64,000 bases of DNA, taken from Apostichopus japonicus. Taxonomy: Eukaryota > Echinodermata > Holothuroidea > Aspidochirotida > Stichopodidae. The DNA lies in contig NC_092570.1 of assembly GCF_037975245.1 (NCBI RefSeq), forward strand, positions 16,721,418-16,785,417, given 5' to 3'. Shown here piece after piece: positions 1 through 38,141 of this stretch (position 1 is its first letter; each line of letters begins with the position of its first letter). A program made the translations under genes and the position numbers. Below the pieces are notes generated by a model, which worked only from the letters and a program-made list of their open reading frames with translations, searched no databases and had not been told where the DNA came from.

Positions 1-45
1 TATCCCTTAACCGAAACCCGGTACATCCAATTAAAGTTACGCATA

Positions 46-1018
46 TACACTGCAAAAACTCCGGTGTTGAATTTAACACCGACGGTGTTGAATTTGATTC
101 TCCGGCGGTGTACATATATGACCACACCGTGGGTGTTAAATTAACACCAGTCTTGGAGTACTTTTCCAACACCTTATTGGGTGTTAAAATTTAAAACAAC
201 ACCACCGAGATTTAAAGTTCAAATCTCAGTGGTGTTGTTTCTTGTAAATCCATTGGGTGTTGAAAAAGGTGCAATCTGTGCAATATAATGGTACAACATA
301 CATATTGCATACCCGGTATACCATCATATTAGCAGAGAGTTCCTTTATGAATATGATGGAGTCCGTGCAAAAAGCATTACGTCATCAAAGAATAACAGTT
401 GTATTTATCTGACACTATTCATCTTTGTAGTTTTCAAAAAAGTATACAGTGAATACCAAATCTGTTGAAGAATTCAAGAAAACTAAATATATCTCGTTAT
501 TTCATTGGCTTATTCGGTTACTGAGTTAATAAGACACATTTATAACATTATTAATCCTGCAATAACCTCGTTTATTATGTTATTTTTCGAAATATATTAC
601 TATAGCCACCATAATTGAATGGATCGCATCTAATTTGCATATCAACAGCCAAACTTACAGTCATCAATAATTAGGCAACTCGTGTTGAAAATATCCTATG
701 CCAGGTCAGCTTTGGGAGTTATTGTTGTGTTTTGGTACAATTTAGCCTACAATGAGATACTAGAAACAATCGATCAATTTCCATAAATTGGTACAACCCG
801 ATTACGTAGGCCTGATGAAATCGATACTGCTTGGTGTTAATTTAACACCGACTTTAACACCGAGATTTGAACACCTAGAATTTCAACACCAAAATTTACA
901 ACACCAATTTTTTAAACACCCCATTATTCCAAAATATTCTGTCTGGTGTTAATTTAACACTCAATTTAACACCGTAATTTTAACACCGATATTTTAACAC
1001 CGCAGTTTTTGCAGTGTA
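46..1018. mobile_element. Non-autonomous TIR DNA transposon with TA target duplication
   Basis: The two ends are inverted copies: the left end reads CACTGCAAAAACTCCGGTGT and the right end, reverse-complemented, reads CACTGCAAAAACTGCGGTGT. Each end is flanked by TA, consistent with a 2-bp TA target duplication at 46-47 and 1017-1018. Inside both ends the words GGTGTT and AACACC recur many times, often joined as GGTGTTAAATTTAACACC-like palindromes. No transposase frame is present, so this is a MITE-like element. The TA duplication suggests a Tc1/mariner-like origin, but that is inference. Confidence 0.75.
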
Positions 1019-1825
1019 ATTCAATAAAAAGAGACAGAAAATTATTAAAACATAAAATGTACCATGACCGTTAAATGTACCGGATCGTATCTTATATATG
1101 ACGTCATTATGTTGAGAGTTCATTTCAATCTATTTTATTGGTTGAAAATTGAGATATTTCTTCATAGTATATCATAATTACCTCGCCATTTATTGAGCCT
1201 ATGCTGAGTTTAGTGCTGTTCATGAGTCCATCACATAACTCGAGAAAGACCTGATCATGAAAAAAAAAACATAATTACATGGAACGAAATATTCAATCAT
1301 TGTTTCGTTGAGGGTTTGAAACACTGTAAATGCAGTAGACGTGTTCAAACCCAGTACCTGACCCTGTTTTATTTGAATCGAAATTATATGTTTACACTTT
1401 ATACTTAAATATTTGAACTTTCGTATATTTCTTTCAGATCTATAGAATTGTAAAGAACCCCCACTGGTTCCAACTTTCACACCAAAGTAAAATTACGTAT
1501 AAAGTATAAAAAAAAGCCCAAAGAAACAACTGGCTGTTTATTAGCAAATGCAATATATATCATCATCTATGTTTATCGTCTTGAGTTCCCAAACATCCAG
1601 TGTTAGATATTGCCGAGCTTTCGAAGTTAAGCGCTAATTAGTAGGAGCAATAATTATGAAACTGTTTTAAGTGAAAGCAGTTGAATGTACTACACTTTGC
1701 AAATTCCCCCAAAAATTACATAAAACCACGGTTTTGTGTTGTTGTATATGATAAGTGATTTTATTTTAGGCAATTTTTTTTATCAAAATAACTACGAAAT
1801 TAAACTGTCTGGCACTATCGTAGCC
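1019..1825. other. Intergenic AT-rich DNA, no gene seen
   Basis: This is the stretch between the terminal-repeat transposon and the 3' end of the SRCR gene. Short open frames occur but none has a recognisable domain or splice context. Confidence 0.5.
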
Positions 1826-1842
1826 TTTATTTATTCTTTATT
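1826..1842 (-). terminator. Poly(A) signals of the SRCR gene
   Basis: On the minus strand three AATAAA hexamers (plus-strand tttatt at 1826, 1830 and 1837) lie about 90 nt past the stop codon at 1928. This fits a short 3' UTR for the minus-strand SRCR gene. Confidence 0.55.
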
Positions 1843-1927
1843 ATTATCATTTTTTATTCCATTTTCTGTTATTTTCTCGAAAGCATGGAATTTCTATGAT
1901 TCAATATGTTGGGGAAAGAACAGTTCT

Positions 1928-18438
<16,511 letters not shown>

Positions 18439-18945
18439 CTTGAAACATTTGATGCCATCTAGGTGTTCAGTCGATCGGAGTAATAACTAAATGCTTATTG
18501 AAACGACGACCAAACGATTTTACTTAGTAGTGCAAATATTGAACTATCGATCCGCAGTAAGTGGCATTTATTCAACAAATCAGTGTTCTACTTCAAGGAA
18601 CAATGACACTTAGTTTAATGAAATCCTTACAGGTTTTCACAAAAAAAGCACTTAAAGGAGTTTATTAAGCTTCTAAAAGTGATTACGACCAACCAACTTT
18701 ATATCAAACGTATTGACGACATAGCTTTTAATTAAATACGGCTATGTGTTGAAATATAATAGCAAGCCATTTTGTGTTGACACATTATTTGGTTTTTTTA
18801 TTTTGCTTTTGATTTTGTGGGTAATCATGTTTCCTTCACGTTTCATTATTTTGATTAATTTTATCTTTTAAGCCAAGCACTTTTCCAGACAAAGTTATTC
18901 TTCTCTTTATATTCCCCAACCACAGTTAATTAAAGAACTGATATA

Positions 18946-19252
18946 CATTGGCGTAGGAGGCGGGGGGGGGGGGCTGCAGCCCCCCCTCTCAATCAAATAA
19001 TTTTTGCGAAAATTCGGGCAATATGCTGAGAATTTTTCGGGCACCTACTGCCTAGAAAATTAAATTGCAATGTGTTTTTCAATGGTTAAAATTTATTATT
19101 ATCATTTTTATTGTAACGACTTCCCCAAAAGTTGTAATAACACAGCATATGATTGTAAGTAATTTGAATGCGATGTACTAACCGATGCATGCCTATATTG
19201 TATGTACATTAACAAGTTGAACCCTTAATCAAATTGGGCTCCTACGCCTATG
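18946..19252. mobile_element. hAT-like short element, degenerate TSD
   Basis: The left end is CATTGGCGTAGGAGGC and the right end is the inverse of CATAGGCGTAGGAGCC. Flanking octamers CTGATATA and CTTATGTA agree at six of eight positions, fitting an old 8-bp target duplication. G- and C-runs with a CTGCAG centre follow the left end, as in related copies elsewhere in the window. No coding capacity. It lies between the SRCR and GPI genes. Confidence 0.6.
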
Positions 19253-19769
19253 CTTATGTACTTTATATAAACCGCGTTATAGTTTGAAGACTATTCTAAC
19301 ATATCGGTAACACCTGCTACTTGCGAGCGTCACTTATACGGATAAGCTATACAGCCTACACATGTCACCAACGTACATTTGAAACATCTCTGTATCATGC
19401 TGTAAACATACGACAGACACGGTTATTCCTTTAAAATTGGACGGTTAAGTCACAATTATTGAAATGGAGCAATTAGAGTCACGTGTCTTATGAAAAGGCC
19501 GTAACATTGTCAATTCATCGTTGCTTGGCAACCGTTAAGTGAAGCAATGGTGTAATAAAGACGAGAAAATGAAAGCAACGGATTTTTAATGACTAATGAC
19601 TATGAAAATGGCGGGAACATGAATTCAAACCGTGGAGAAGAAAAAGGAGAAGAAAAAACAACTATTAAAGTTGATTCTTGATCGATTGGCTGGCTTTGTG
19701 ACATCGGTTGTCTGTTTCATTTTAACATCCATGAGGTTAATCATAGAGTCTACCTGAAAATGTACTGTT

Positions 19770-19775
19770 TTTATT
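19770..19775 (-). terminator. Poly(A) signal abutting the GPI gene stop codon
   Basis: On the minus strand the stop and signal read TGAAATAAA, with no base between TGA and AATAAA. If used, the 3' UTR would be only some 15-30 nt. Confidence 0.6.
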
Positions 19776-28507
<8,732 letters not shown>

Positions 28508-29920
28508 GGTGTCATTCTCGGTAGCCTACCACGACGATGAGTATCCTAGCTACTTCAGTAGTGCTTATACTAGTTACAAGTGGCATTCGAATTGACATGT
28601 CAGTTTCATGTAACGCGTACTGTACCTGTCATCGGTACCGGCGGAGTGCGCGCGCAGTATCAGATATACACACATATTTTGTATTGCAGCCATCGCGTAC
28701 GTATCGGAACTGAAACATATTTTTGGGTATACAAAGAGATTGTGTACAGCGCCGAACGCGCATATCATATCGCTGAGTATACATCAATTTGATGCGCGAC
28801 GCGGTCATAATTCTGCAGATAGCTCCTCGATACACTGCATATGTCATCAACAGAGATATGTTGCAGCACAGATACTTGACTTCTTGCTGAAATTGAAGCA
28901 TTACTGTAATATTTTGTCGTATGGTATTGATACGTTTATACACCACAGAAAAAGGTACAACTATTATTTGGACATTCCTCCCTGTATCTTGATAGAAACA
29001 CTAGTTCCCTGCCATTAAATCCAAATTAACATCATAATTGAGCCTGCCGAGTTCTTGTGTTTTATCCTACTCTTACGGTTCCTTTTCTGTACTATAGCAA
29101 AAAAAGTATCGGTCGCCATCACTGTAGAAAATACCGCGTCAATGCAATTACTAATAATTATTTAATAATTTAAAGCCAAACGAAATATGTGCGCGTATAT
29201 ATCATCATTAATTGTTTACGATTGCGCCGGTAAGATGTCATATTGTTTGACCCGTACCCGTGCAGACTAGAGAGGGTCTCTATAGTGCAGACGCGCGCTT
29301 TTACTTGCTACACGAATAGTGTGTATGAAGTATAGTAGTCATCATTCTAGCAGCTCCGGTGCCCTATAAAATCTTTGGTGATTATATTTACTTAAAACGT
29401 GACGGATTTTTTTTCAGTCTGACTCTCTCACACACAGTATCCCTTATACATTCGTGCTATACCAACACGATGCCGATAAAACAAGCCTTTAGCATAATGT
29501 ATTTCCATATTAGCCAATAAAGATCAAATGTTCTTCCCGTTTCATTTCCGCTTAGTTGTTTAAAGTTTAAAGTTCTTTCTACGCAAATGCGGTAGACCTA
29601 CTTCTTATAGACCCAACAAGTTTGTATATATGAGCTTACTAACGGTAAACATAGGTTTGCTTTGTATTAATTTATATTACACACAGGAGAGTGACTAATA
29701 TGTGACAAACGCCACCTTATGCACGGCTGTCATCTCTCAGGAATGCAAGAAGAGACACCTGGCCTAATTTACTGACCCACCCACCCACCCCTCCCATCTC
29801 TTTAAAGTGATCTTTGGGTACCTATAGCCGTGACAGGTAAACAATGGTACAGAAAGAAAACCAAACTAAGAAAGAATGTTACAACATTTATCAGCGGGAG
29901 CTGAACAACCGAGTACGATA

Positions 29921-29957
<37 letters not shown>

Positions 29958-30861
29958 ACAATGTACAGTGCCTATATATTTTAGCAGTCTTTGTTTACCA
30001 GCCCTTTACACGTGTAGTGTCAATTATGTATATATAATAAAACCGCGCACCGAATATTTGCAAGTATGGACCTTTATTACTGATGAAACTTACATCATCT
30101 AACTTTTCGTGTTGGGGCGTTTGTTTTTCAGAGACATAATGCATTTCGATGCATTCTTCGTAACACCCTATAAGCACTCTTGCATAATCATATAAAAAAT
30201 ATATAAAAATCACAAAAGGGAGGCGAATGCCTACTCAAATTAGAACCTTTTACTAGGCCTCAACATCCGGTCCGCCGGGAGGGTCACCAAGTTGATCAAT
30301 GGGGGATCAAGGTGGGGTCACTAAAAAAGAAACAAGGTTGAATACCAGGCATCTCATATTGATCCTTGAAGCATATCTCATCAATCAAAGCGACTGGACT
30401 TCTTAATCTAGCACAAATAAGCACACAAAAGCAGCACAAAACTATGTACAAACATATATCTGTTTTATTGTAATTAACAATTTAAAATTCATGCAGAAAT
30501 TAATATATTGTTTGCGACTTTTTCAGTTTATTGCACCGTCACCTATATGCATGTTGCACTCTTGACTATACTATTCCATATACAATAAAACGGGCCGCGG
30601 AAATAACTTAGGAAGAAAGAGATTATGCCTGCAGCCAATTTCATTTGAAGTTTGCTTCGGCTGGATATGTGAATAGGAAGGTGATGGGGTGGGGGGGGGG
30701 GGAGGTTAGAGGGAAGCATAAAACATTGTCAATTATCATTGATTGCTACGATTTTATGATAGAAGCCAAATGACACAATATTACATTTGATTTCAAATGG
30801 CAGGTTAATTTCTTAAACTTGAATCTCAATCGTAGGTTTTGCATGTTATTAAGTTATTCTT

Positions 30862-30898
<37 letters not shown>

Positions 30899-32035
30899 CT
30901 ATATATAGGCTATATATATAGGCTATATATATAGGCTATATATATATAGGCTATATATATATATAGGCTATATATATATATAGGCTATATATATTGTTAT
31001 TATTATTATAACTACACATATAGATATATTACTTTATATTAACATTTTTAAAAAGGAGTTAGTTAGAACAAATATATTATATTTAATGGACTATAATTAT
31101 GTATATGTTTAAATACATATGTATAAGGATAATGGAGAGTAATTTTGATCATGCTATGTATTACACATGATGGAGATGATTATGATTTGTAATGCATGTG
31201 TGTTGCTATGGGTACCGCGTATCGATTGCTCGATACGTCAGAACAATTTAGAACGCACTTAAGTAATTTATTTTCTGGTACATACAATTCCTGCAGGTCA
31301 GAAAAGTATATCTCGGCAAAGTATTTAAGTCCAAGACATTTTCTTAAAGAAAAGTCAAGTGATAGAGCTAGTCCGGGCAAGAAAACCAAACAACTTGCTC
31401 CATTCTCAACCCCAGGATACATATAACGGTGAAACGTCAAGTGGCGTTTCACGAGTACCTTTGAAGGGTAGCAGATAAACACATAGAGGATTTCGGCCAA
31501 ATCCAGTGGTCTGTCGGAAAGGGTAGGGTGGGGTGGGGGAGCTAGGATGTGTCCCCTATCCTTTTTTAGATGCAAGATAGTGCTATATTTTACAACCTGT
31601 GAAACGATGTTAAATAATTTCGACTGTTCAGGTTGTACCCCATATACATCTTATATATTTATTTACTTTACACTTGGTTGCTTTTTAGTAATCTCTCCCC
31701 CAGTGAGGAGGGGGGTTAGCCCCCGGATATTTGTTCTGGTGGTGGGGGTTGCACCCTTGTTCTCTTGCCTCTGGGGTACAGATATGACACAATGCGAAAA
31801 CTGACGCACAATATACATTTATAGTCAAATGATCATAACCATAAAGATTTGCTACTTACACTGAGTTGCATGCAATGCAACTTTTAAGCAGAGTTTAACG
31901 TGTTATATAACGTTAGTCAGCCCAAGTCCTGACAAACGTGCACGTAGAGTTTAGCTAGCATTTCCCTTCACGGGACGTTTCGTGTTAGGCTACAGATAGG
32001 CCTATACATTTTGTAAGTGTCATAGCAGACAGAAG
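28508..32035. other. Gene-poor intergenic region
   Basis: No domain-bearing open frame or coherent exon chain was found. The stretch contains short TA tracts (29925-29951), a TATAGGC array and a C/G-rich patch near 31690-31770. A 131-codon minus frame at 31180-31575 overlaps a 76-codon plus frame, and neither is recognisable. Confidence 0.4.
30864..30993. repeat. TATAGGCTATA satellite
   Basis: TATATAGGC units repeat about seven times, with spacing that lengthens towards the right by steps of two bases. It is a sister of the array at 9358-9540. Confidence 0.9.
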
Positions 32036-32860
32036 CTATAAACGAGTTACTCCCTCTTCGCCATTATCAAATGATGAGTTACTCCGGGCGTAATTGGATC
32101 TGTCAACCGGAATATTTTCGGATTCATCTTCTTCTGCGGAGTCAATCTTCGCCTCATTAATAGTCAAAAAGACTGAATCGCCACTATCTACCGGAATCTC
32201 TAAGAGACCGTCTTCCCCGCTGCCGGAGATCTGTCTACCAGTGGATATATCCACATAACCCTCAGTGATACCTGTATCCACACTAGACGACTGTCTTCTT
32301 AGCAGTTTATAGGACGACTCGTTACCAGCAGAATAAGTTGGATTTGGTGCCTTCCCATAAGAAGCTATCGATGATATTCCACTGTCTAATCCATTCGATC
32401 TCGATTCAGAAAAGTCTCGACGCTTATCTTTGGCGTCACGATTTAGTTTCTCGTCAGTCGTTTCTTTGATTCGATTGGCAACATCATCTGGAGAGTAGGG
32501 TACTTCATCGTAAGCGGCTGTCTCTGATTGCTTTCGAGTTGACGATTCAGGTTTATCGTCTAAAGGAGAGACGTCAGATAAAGCATATCGTTCGTAATCT
32601 TCTCGTAACATCGCGTTACCCTTTTCCTTGAGACTTTCGTTGAAAACAGTCTCGACGCGGTTCTTGAAAAATTCTCCTTTTTGCTTTGATTTACTTTTCT
32701 TTGTCACGAGATAGATACATACGATAATGCCTACTGATAACAGTAGTAGCAGGAAGACACCTACCACGCTGAGGACTATAATCAATGCAATGGAAGGCTG
32801 AGTCTCGGGCAAAATTGTTGACTGTTCGGTTGTGATATCTGTGTTGGAATGAGTAGCCAT
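32036..32860 (-). CDS. Transmembrane protein terminal exon with signalling-type tail
   Basis: The frame gives up to 274 residues from an ATG at 32860, with an in-frame stop just upstream. A good acceptor (CATTCCAACACAG) at 32839 would make this a phase-1 last exon, 32036-32838, of a receptor whose ectodomain lies upstream; I could not find that part. Residues 24-52 are a strong membrane helix (IALIIVLSVVGVFLLLLLSV, then GIIVCIYLV) followed by a KKSKSK stop-transfer. The roughly 220-residue tail is acidic and Ser-rich with tyrosines in YDEV, YVDI and SSYKLL; the last fits the S-x-Y-x-x-L ITIM pattern. Function unknown. The layout resembles the tails of the Ig receptors 5 kb away, but the sequence is not homologous. 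Confidence 0.65.
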   Translation of the reverse strand: MATHSNTDITTEQSTILPETQPSIALIIVLSVVGVFLLLLLSVGIIVCIYLVTKKSKSKQKGEFFKNRVETVFNESLKEKGNAMLREDYERYALSDVSPLDDKPESSTRKQSETAAYDEVPYSPDDVANRIKETTDEKLNRDAKDKRRDFSESRSNGLDSGISSIASYGKAPNPTYSAGNESSYKLLRRQSSSVDTGITEGYVDISTGRQISGSGEDGLLEIPVDSGDSVFLTINEAKIDSAEEDESENIPVDRSNYARSNSSFDNGEEGVTRL

Positions 32861-35800
32861 TGCGTCAATATCACTTTCTTTTTATTATTAATTTTTGGGT
32901 CTTCTTGGTAATACGTTTGATCGTGAATTCTCCTTCTTACTCCTGGTCCATACAGAATCAAATTGGCCACAGAAAATATAAATCAAACGTGTCCCTTGAT
33001 TGCGAGTTTAATCTGGTTAATAAGGAAGAGATGATTTTACGCAATAGTTTGAAATGTCGACAACAATTTCCTGTTTCGATAACCAGAAGCAGTTCCGTAA
33101 TATCTAACAATTGCGTTGGTCCTAAGAAGCCCCACAATAAACAAGTATATCTGCGTTGACACATCCAAACGAAAATAGGAAAGTATAACTTTGAATAACT
33201 TTGAATACCTCTGGAATGTCGAGAGAAATGTTTATCATGGAGAAACAGCTATGATGCACTACTTCAAAGTTTTCTTGTTCTATATTGGACTGGTTCCTTG
33301 CCTGTTGACTACAAACTTGGCAACGTTGAAGAATTGAAACACAATGCAGATCAACAAAACAAAAATCGCGAAACTATATTGTATTATATACACAGTATTC
33401 AGCCCGTATAGCCTAAGCGTATACGTGCAAGGAAAGACTGTTTACCACATAATTTGCATGCGGCGAGTTTACACGTGAAGACACCCCTATAGATTGCAAA
33501 AGTGCATAATACGCGATAATACCATACAAAAGCTGCCTTAAACGGCCTGTGATTTTCAATGTAACTATAACGGTCCGCTGCACCTTACTTTATATTCAGT
33601 AGCAAACTAAAGCATATAAAGGGAAACCGCGTAATACCTTGGTGAAAGAATTGAGTCAGAAGCATTGTTAACGATAGTTTATTTGGTAGGACGAAAAGTG
33701 TACAGACTTGAGTAAACAAAATAAGAATAAATAAAAAAAAGCTACAACTAGACAGAAGGAACAATGTCGAAAAGAAAGAACCAGTAATAGGCAATTGGTT
33801 GTTTTCATTGCTGTACTATCGAGTGCATGGGTAGCCTATATTGTAGGCTACGTATAGGAAAGTTCAGTTTCACCTATACAATAGTATAGTAGTTAACGCT
33901 ATTGTTATTATCAATTTACCGCCATTTTGTTTACAAAATTTTAGTATCCTTGTGCATGCCTCGCTATTGCATTGCTCCAGACACAATGTGGAATTTAGCA
34001 TATATACATAACGAGAAGGGAATATTGGTATACAAGAAGACCACACTGTGTATAACGTAAATGCTTCCATCATACATGCCATTTACCAAAAATCCCTTCA
34101 AAAACAGTTAAAAGTATATGGCTTAGGTCATATGTTAGCATCAACGTCAACATAATGTAGCTAGCAGTAACACTGTAGACGGGAACCCTTAAATCTGTTT
34201 TAATTAAATCTTTTTTATACCTTATAATCAGTGGAGAAGCTTAAGAAGCTAACACAATATGTTGCGGGGGAGGGGGGGGGGGGGGAACTTGGAGGAGTGG
34301 TGGAAACCAGTTTAGCCAGGTTAGGTGTCTTCCCCAGAAGATATTTTAATTTTCGTATATACTTATGAGGCCCAGATGGAAAAGTAGAAACCTTTCATCT
34401 CAAAATTACGGCTATTTCATCTCAAAATTTGCATATTCTGTTTTCCTTGAACATTTGTTTTTCTTGAACATTTAGTTTTTGTTTACCTTACAAATCCACT
34501 TGGGATTCGACTATTTTATATCGAATTATTGATGTTTTATCCCAGAATATCAACTTATTCCACGAAATTATGACTTATAAATTGAAATCTGCCACCGGAC
34601 CCCCCCCCCTCCCCTTTCCGTTCACCGCATCCTTCCCTACGCGCATGATAACATTAATGACTTCATTCATAAGGGATATGAATGGTGGGTTCTTGAACTT
34701 ACATTTAGCAGCTTTTCGAAGAGATACGAAAAGCTAGTTAAACTAGCATAGGACAAATTAGTGACTTTGTTGTTAATCATAGTTACCAGGGGCTCCCCCA
34801 AACGATATCACTGCAAAGGGGACACGGGAAATAACAAGATAATCTTCAATAGCTAACAAGGTTTGGACATCATACTACCAGTACCTAACGACTAGTTGAT
34901 ACGGATGTTTAAACAAGGGAGCATATTCTAAATTCGAGTAATACGTTCTTATTGGAAAAAAAAGTAAACCTGTACTAAACACTTTTTTCTTCAACAACAC
35001 TGTAGATAATCTAGAGTGAAAAACTCTATAGGACGCCGATTTGATGAGAGTTGGCACTTGACCTAAGCCATCATAGTCTCGTCACAGACGTTTCCATGCT
35101 TGGTTGGTTTTGTAGCACCTCCAGGAATGACTTTCCATCGGGTCATGGCAGCCGTTATTGATAAGATCATGCGTATAAGGCTCGTCCATTTAGGAGGTCG
35201 AATAGATCCATCATCTTCCGAATTGCCGGGAATGATCAAAATTGATAGTTTCTGAGTACAATAATAGATTTTCAATACGATTATCTGAACTAAGTAATAA
35301 TTAACAAAAATAAATACATCGATATCGGTAAATCTTAGGCCTATACCTCTATCATATCTCCTATTTGAGATGATCATTTGCCGTTATATAGCTCACACCA
35401 TATAATGGGTATAACGGTTTAGTTGAAATCGTCTACCTATTTAAGTGCTCTGGCCACAAGTGGCGATTTTAGTGTGTAAGTCAATGGAGAAATGAGTTTT
35501 AGTAAGGTAAATAAGACTATTTGCTTCTATCATCCCTATATAATAGTCAAGATTAGTCAAGTTGTAAAAATTGTGTGTACTGGCGTTGTGGATAGATGAC
35601 ATCAAAAATGTTGTAGCCTGAATCATTTTGAAGGGGCGCAGGTTAAATTTACCTCTTTTTAGAATAGAATGTTTTTGAACTAACATAAGTTTATCGTCCA
35701 GAAGCAAGCCTAAGCGACAGTTTTCCAATGAGAAACGGACTTCAAAGGTTACTCAAAGTAGTTTAACAGTATAAAATTGTTATAAGCGACTGGATATTCA

Positions 35801-36940
35801 GTTTAATTCATATACATATTATGTATATATAGTATATATATATTCATGTATATAGTTACACTGAGCGTCGACTTTAAAGTAGTTCCACAAATTTGACAAT
35901 TACAATAAATATAATCCCAGTTAATTCCGCCTGTATATATTTAGTTTATGATAAACGGTGGCTCGACTTCATTACAGTTGCATCTACAATGTATAGCGTG
36001 CTTCAAATAAAGCTGATACTCAAGTTATTCAAACTTATTTCAGAGAATCTCTCAATACAAATATTATTTATAGGCGTTGATGAGCGTTCAATTGCACAAT
36101 AAAATGTCTCTTTACTAGCCATAATTTTCGTTAATACTAGAGAACCTAGCTACCGTTAGGTCGACAGCAACAATATCTTAACTCAGAGTGCATACAAATT
36201 GCAATAAAAATGACACCCTGCAATATAGAGTGAATATAGTGACGTATTCGCCCTGAATCGGTCTCAAGTCGGAGTCCAGACCTGGCCCGGGTCAAGTCCA
36301 AGCCGACCGGGCCAGGTCCAAGACCGAGTACATCAAACAATTGATTCGTACCCGCACTTCTACAATACTGACCCTGACTCTAAATGTTATTTCCAATCTT
36401 TAACAAATATTAAATTGGATGAAAAGATACATCAGTAAAGGAAAGACTATAACAGAATAAAGATACAAACACCAACTGCCTTGGAGATTCAACATGAGTT
36501 ATACCATACTAGTGTGACACTCTATCATGTTTACGGTAAGGTATGGTTATACGTAGGTACACTTCTTTGTGGTTCGGTCTGTTAATTTTTGCTTGGTTTT
36601 TCCAGTTTTTTTTTTGCATAGGCAAATCGCTTGATATACCTCAATGACTAACAATATTAAACTTTCTTCTATATGAAAGAGACTAACATTTTTTTTAAAC
36701 ATACGTAGAACAAAAATAACAGTTTGTAGACTGAGGCTTAACACGTAACGGTTCTATTATTGTACAGTTAGAAGGCGATATTGAAAGATAACCTTAAGTA
36801 AAGCAAATTTTCATAACAAAGATTTTGATCCTTCGCAAAATTTGAGAACATTTAATTACACCGGAGCACGTACATCACGGATCGTCGTGCTGAAGTTCTT
36901 CTGTATTTCATTATATTAGGCCATCCAGTCTCCCTTACGA
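32861..36940. other. Intergenic, with two unassigned minus-strand open frames
   Basis: No recognisable gene. Two minus frames have protein-like composition: 35063-35251 (acceptor TTGTACTCAG, ending NVCDETMMA) and 35441-35740 (FEVRFSLENCRLGLLLDDKL onwards). Neither links in phase to a neighbour with good sites. From about 36250 the DNA resembles the 5' flank of the Ig units at 40780 and 45200, marking the worn left edge of the duplication. Confidence 0.35.
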
Positions 36941-36948
36941 CTTTGAAA

Positions 36949-38141
36949 TGTCACATATTTTGCATGGTTTTGCTATTCGTTGCCGCAGACACTGTACCAT
37001 CCGTGGAATTATATTTTTATGACCCATACGGAACAAATGGTCTTGTATTTGTCGGTGACGATGGATCACTCTTTTGCGAGGCGAAAGATATATCTGACCC
37101 TGTCTTTACTTTAACGTTTAATGGAAGCCAGATTTTGACGGTAAGAATGTCGCAACAGAGTATGTAGATCGTATTCAAGTTGAAGAAGCAGGTACTTGTC
37201 TTCACATAACCCTTACTGTCGCGGATGCTTCACTCGAAGGAGAATATTCTTGTACTGTGACGTCAACATCGTCATCAGATACACTGACGGATACTTTTAG
37301 ATTGCAAGTGTTTGAGTCTCCACATTGCAGAGATAAGGGTAGTCGTCGCTTCACTCAAAACAACACAGACGTGATCCGGCTGGAATGCATTCACTTGAAA
37401 AACCAAACCGCGAAATTAACTTTGTTTTTCAGGCAGGCAGGACAACTCATTGCACCGAATAACGATTTGGTGAAATCAATTACCTTTGAGAATAATAAAG
37501 TCATTGAACAGTTCTTTGTAAACTCAGCGTCAGACGGACTATTAAATTTTACTTGTGAAATTGGTAGTATGAATGTAAAATCATGCAATATTAACATCAC
37601 CGCCCTCTTACTGACATCGCAATCGGATTCTATGCCGAAGCTGACTAAAGTTAAGTCTTCAACCTGCAGACCAAATGTCTCCGTTGGGATGATCACCAAA
37701 GATACGACTACACAGATAGATGAGAATCTGATCTCTTCTTCTTCTTCTGTTGCTCCTAATCCCAAGAAACCTGCAAACTTGTTGGTTATAGTATTGATTC
37801 CGATACTTATTTTGGTTATAATGATAATGTTGATGTTACATCTAGCATTTCTAATTCGTAGACATAATATTAGCAAGGACAGAATACAACGAGTTGCGGT
37901 GTATCACGCCTCTGGAGGAAGCGTGAGCAAGTTGGTTCATTCTAGTACACAGACCGATCTCGTCCCAATGTCTAATTCCAAAGCAGATTCTCGTACATCT
38001 CATAGTTATGACAAGGTAGACGAATTACCCAGAGTTCCATACGATGGCGAATTCAATGCTGCGGAACACAGATATCCCGCTGCGTCCAACTTGTCGTCTG
38101 ACAAGTCGTATTATTCTAGTACCATTTACCACGAATCGTAG
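36949..38141 (+). pseudogene. Ig receptor copy 1, frameshifted
   Basis: This copy aligns along its length with copies 2 and 3. Compared with GCCAGATCTTTGACGG in copy 2 it reads GCCAGATTTTGACGG, one base short (near 37134), which shifts frame and gives TAG at 37165. The second half is open again from 37257 to 38141 and encodes Ig domain 2, a five-serine linker, the membrane helix and the short tail. The upstream start and signal region of copies 2 and 3 is not conserved. It does have a splice-acceptor-like TTCGTTGCCGCAG just before the mature N-terminus, so a spliced product skipping the lesion cannot be excluded. Confidence 0.75.

Noticed and set aside
31180-31575. 131-codon minus frame
   Set aside because: Overlaps an equally open plus frame, has no domain, splice context or poly(A) signal nearby.
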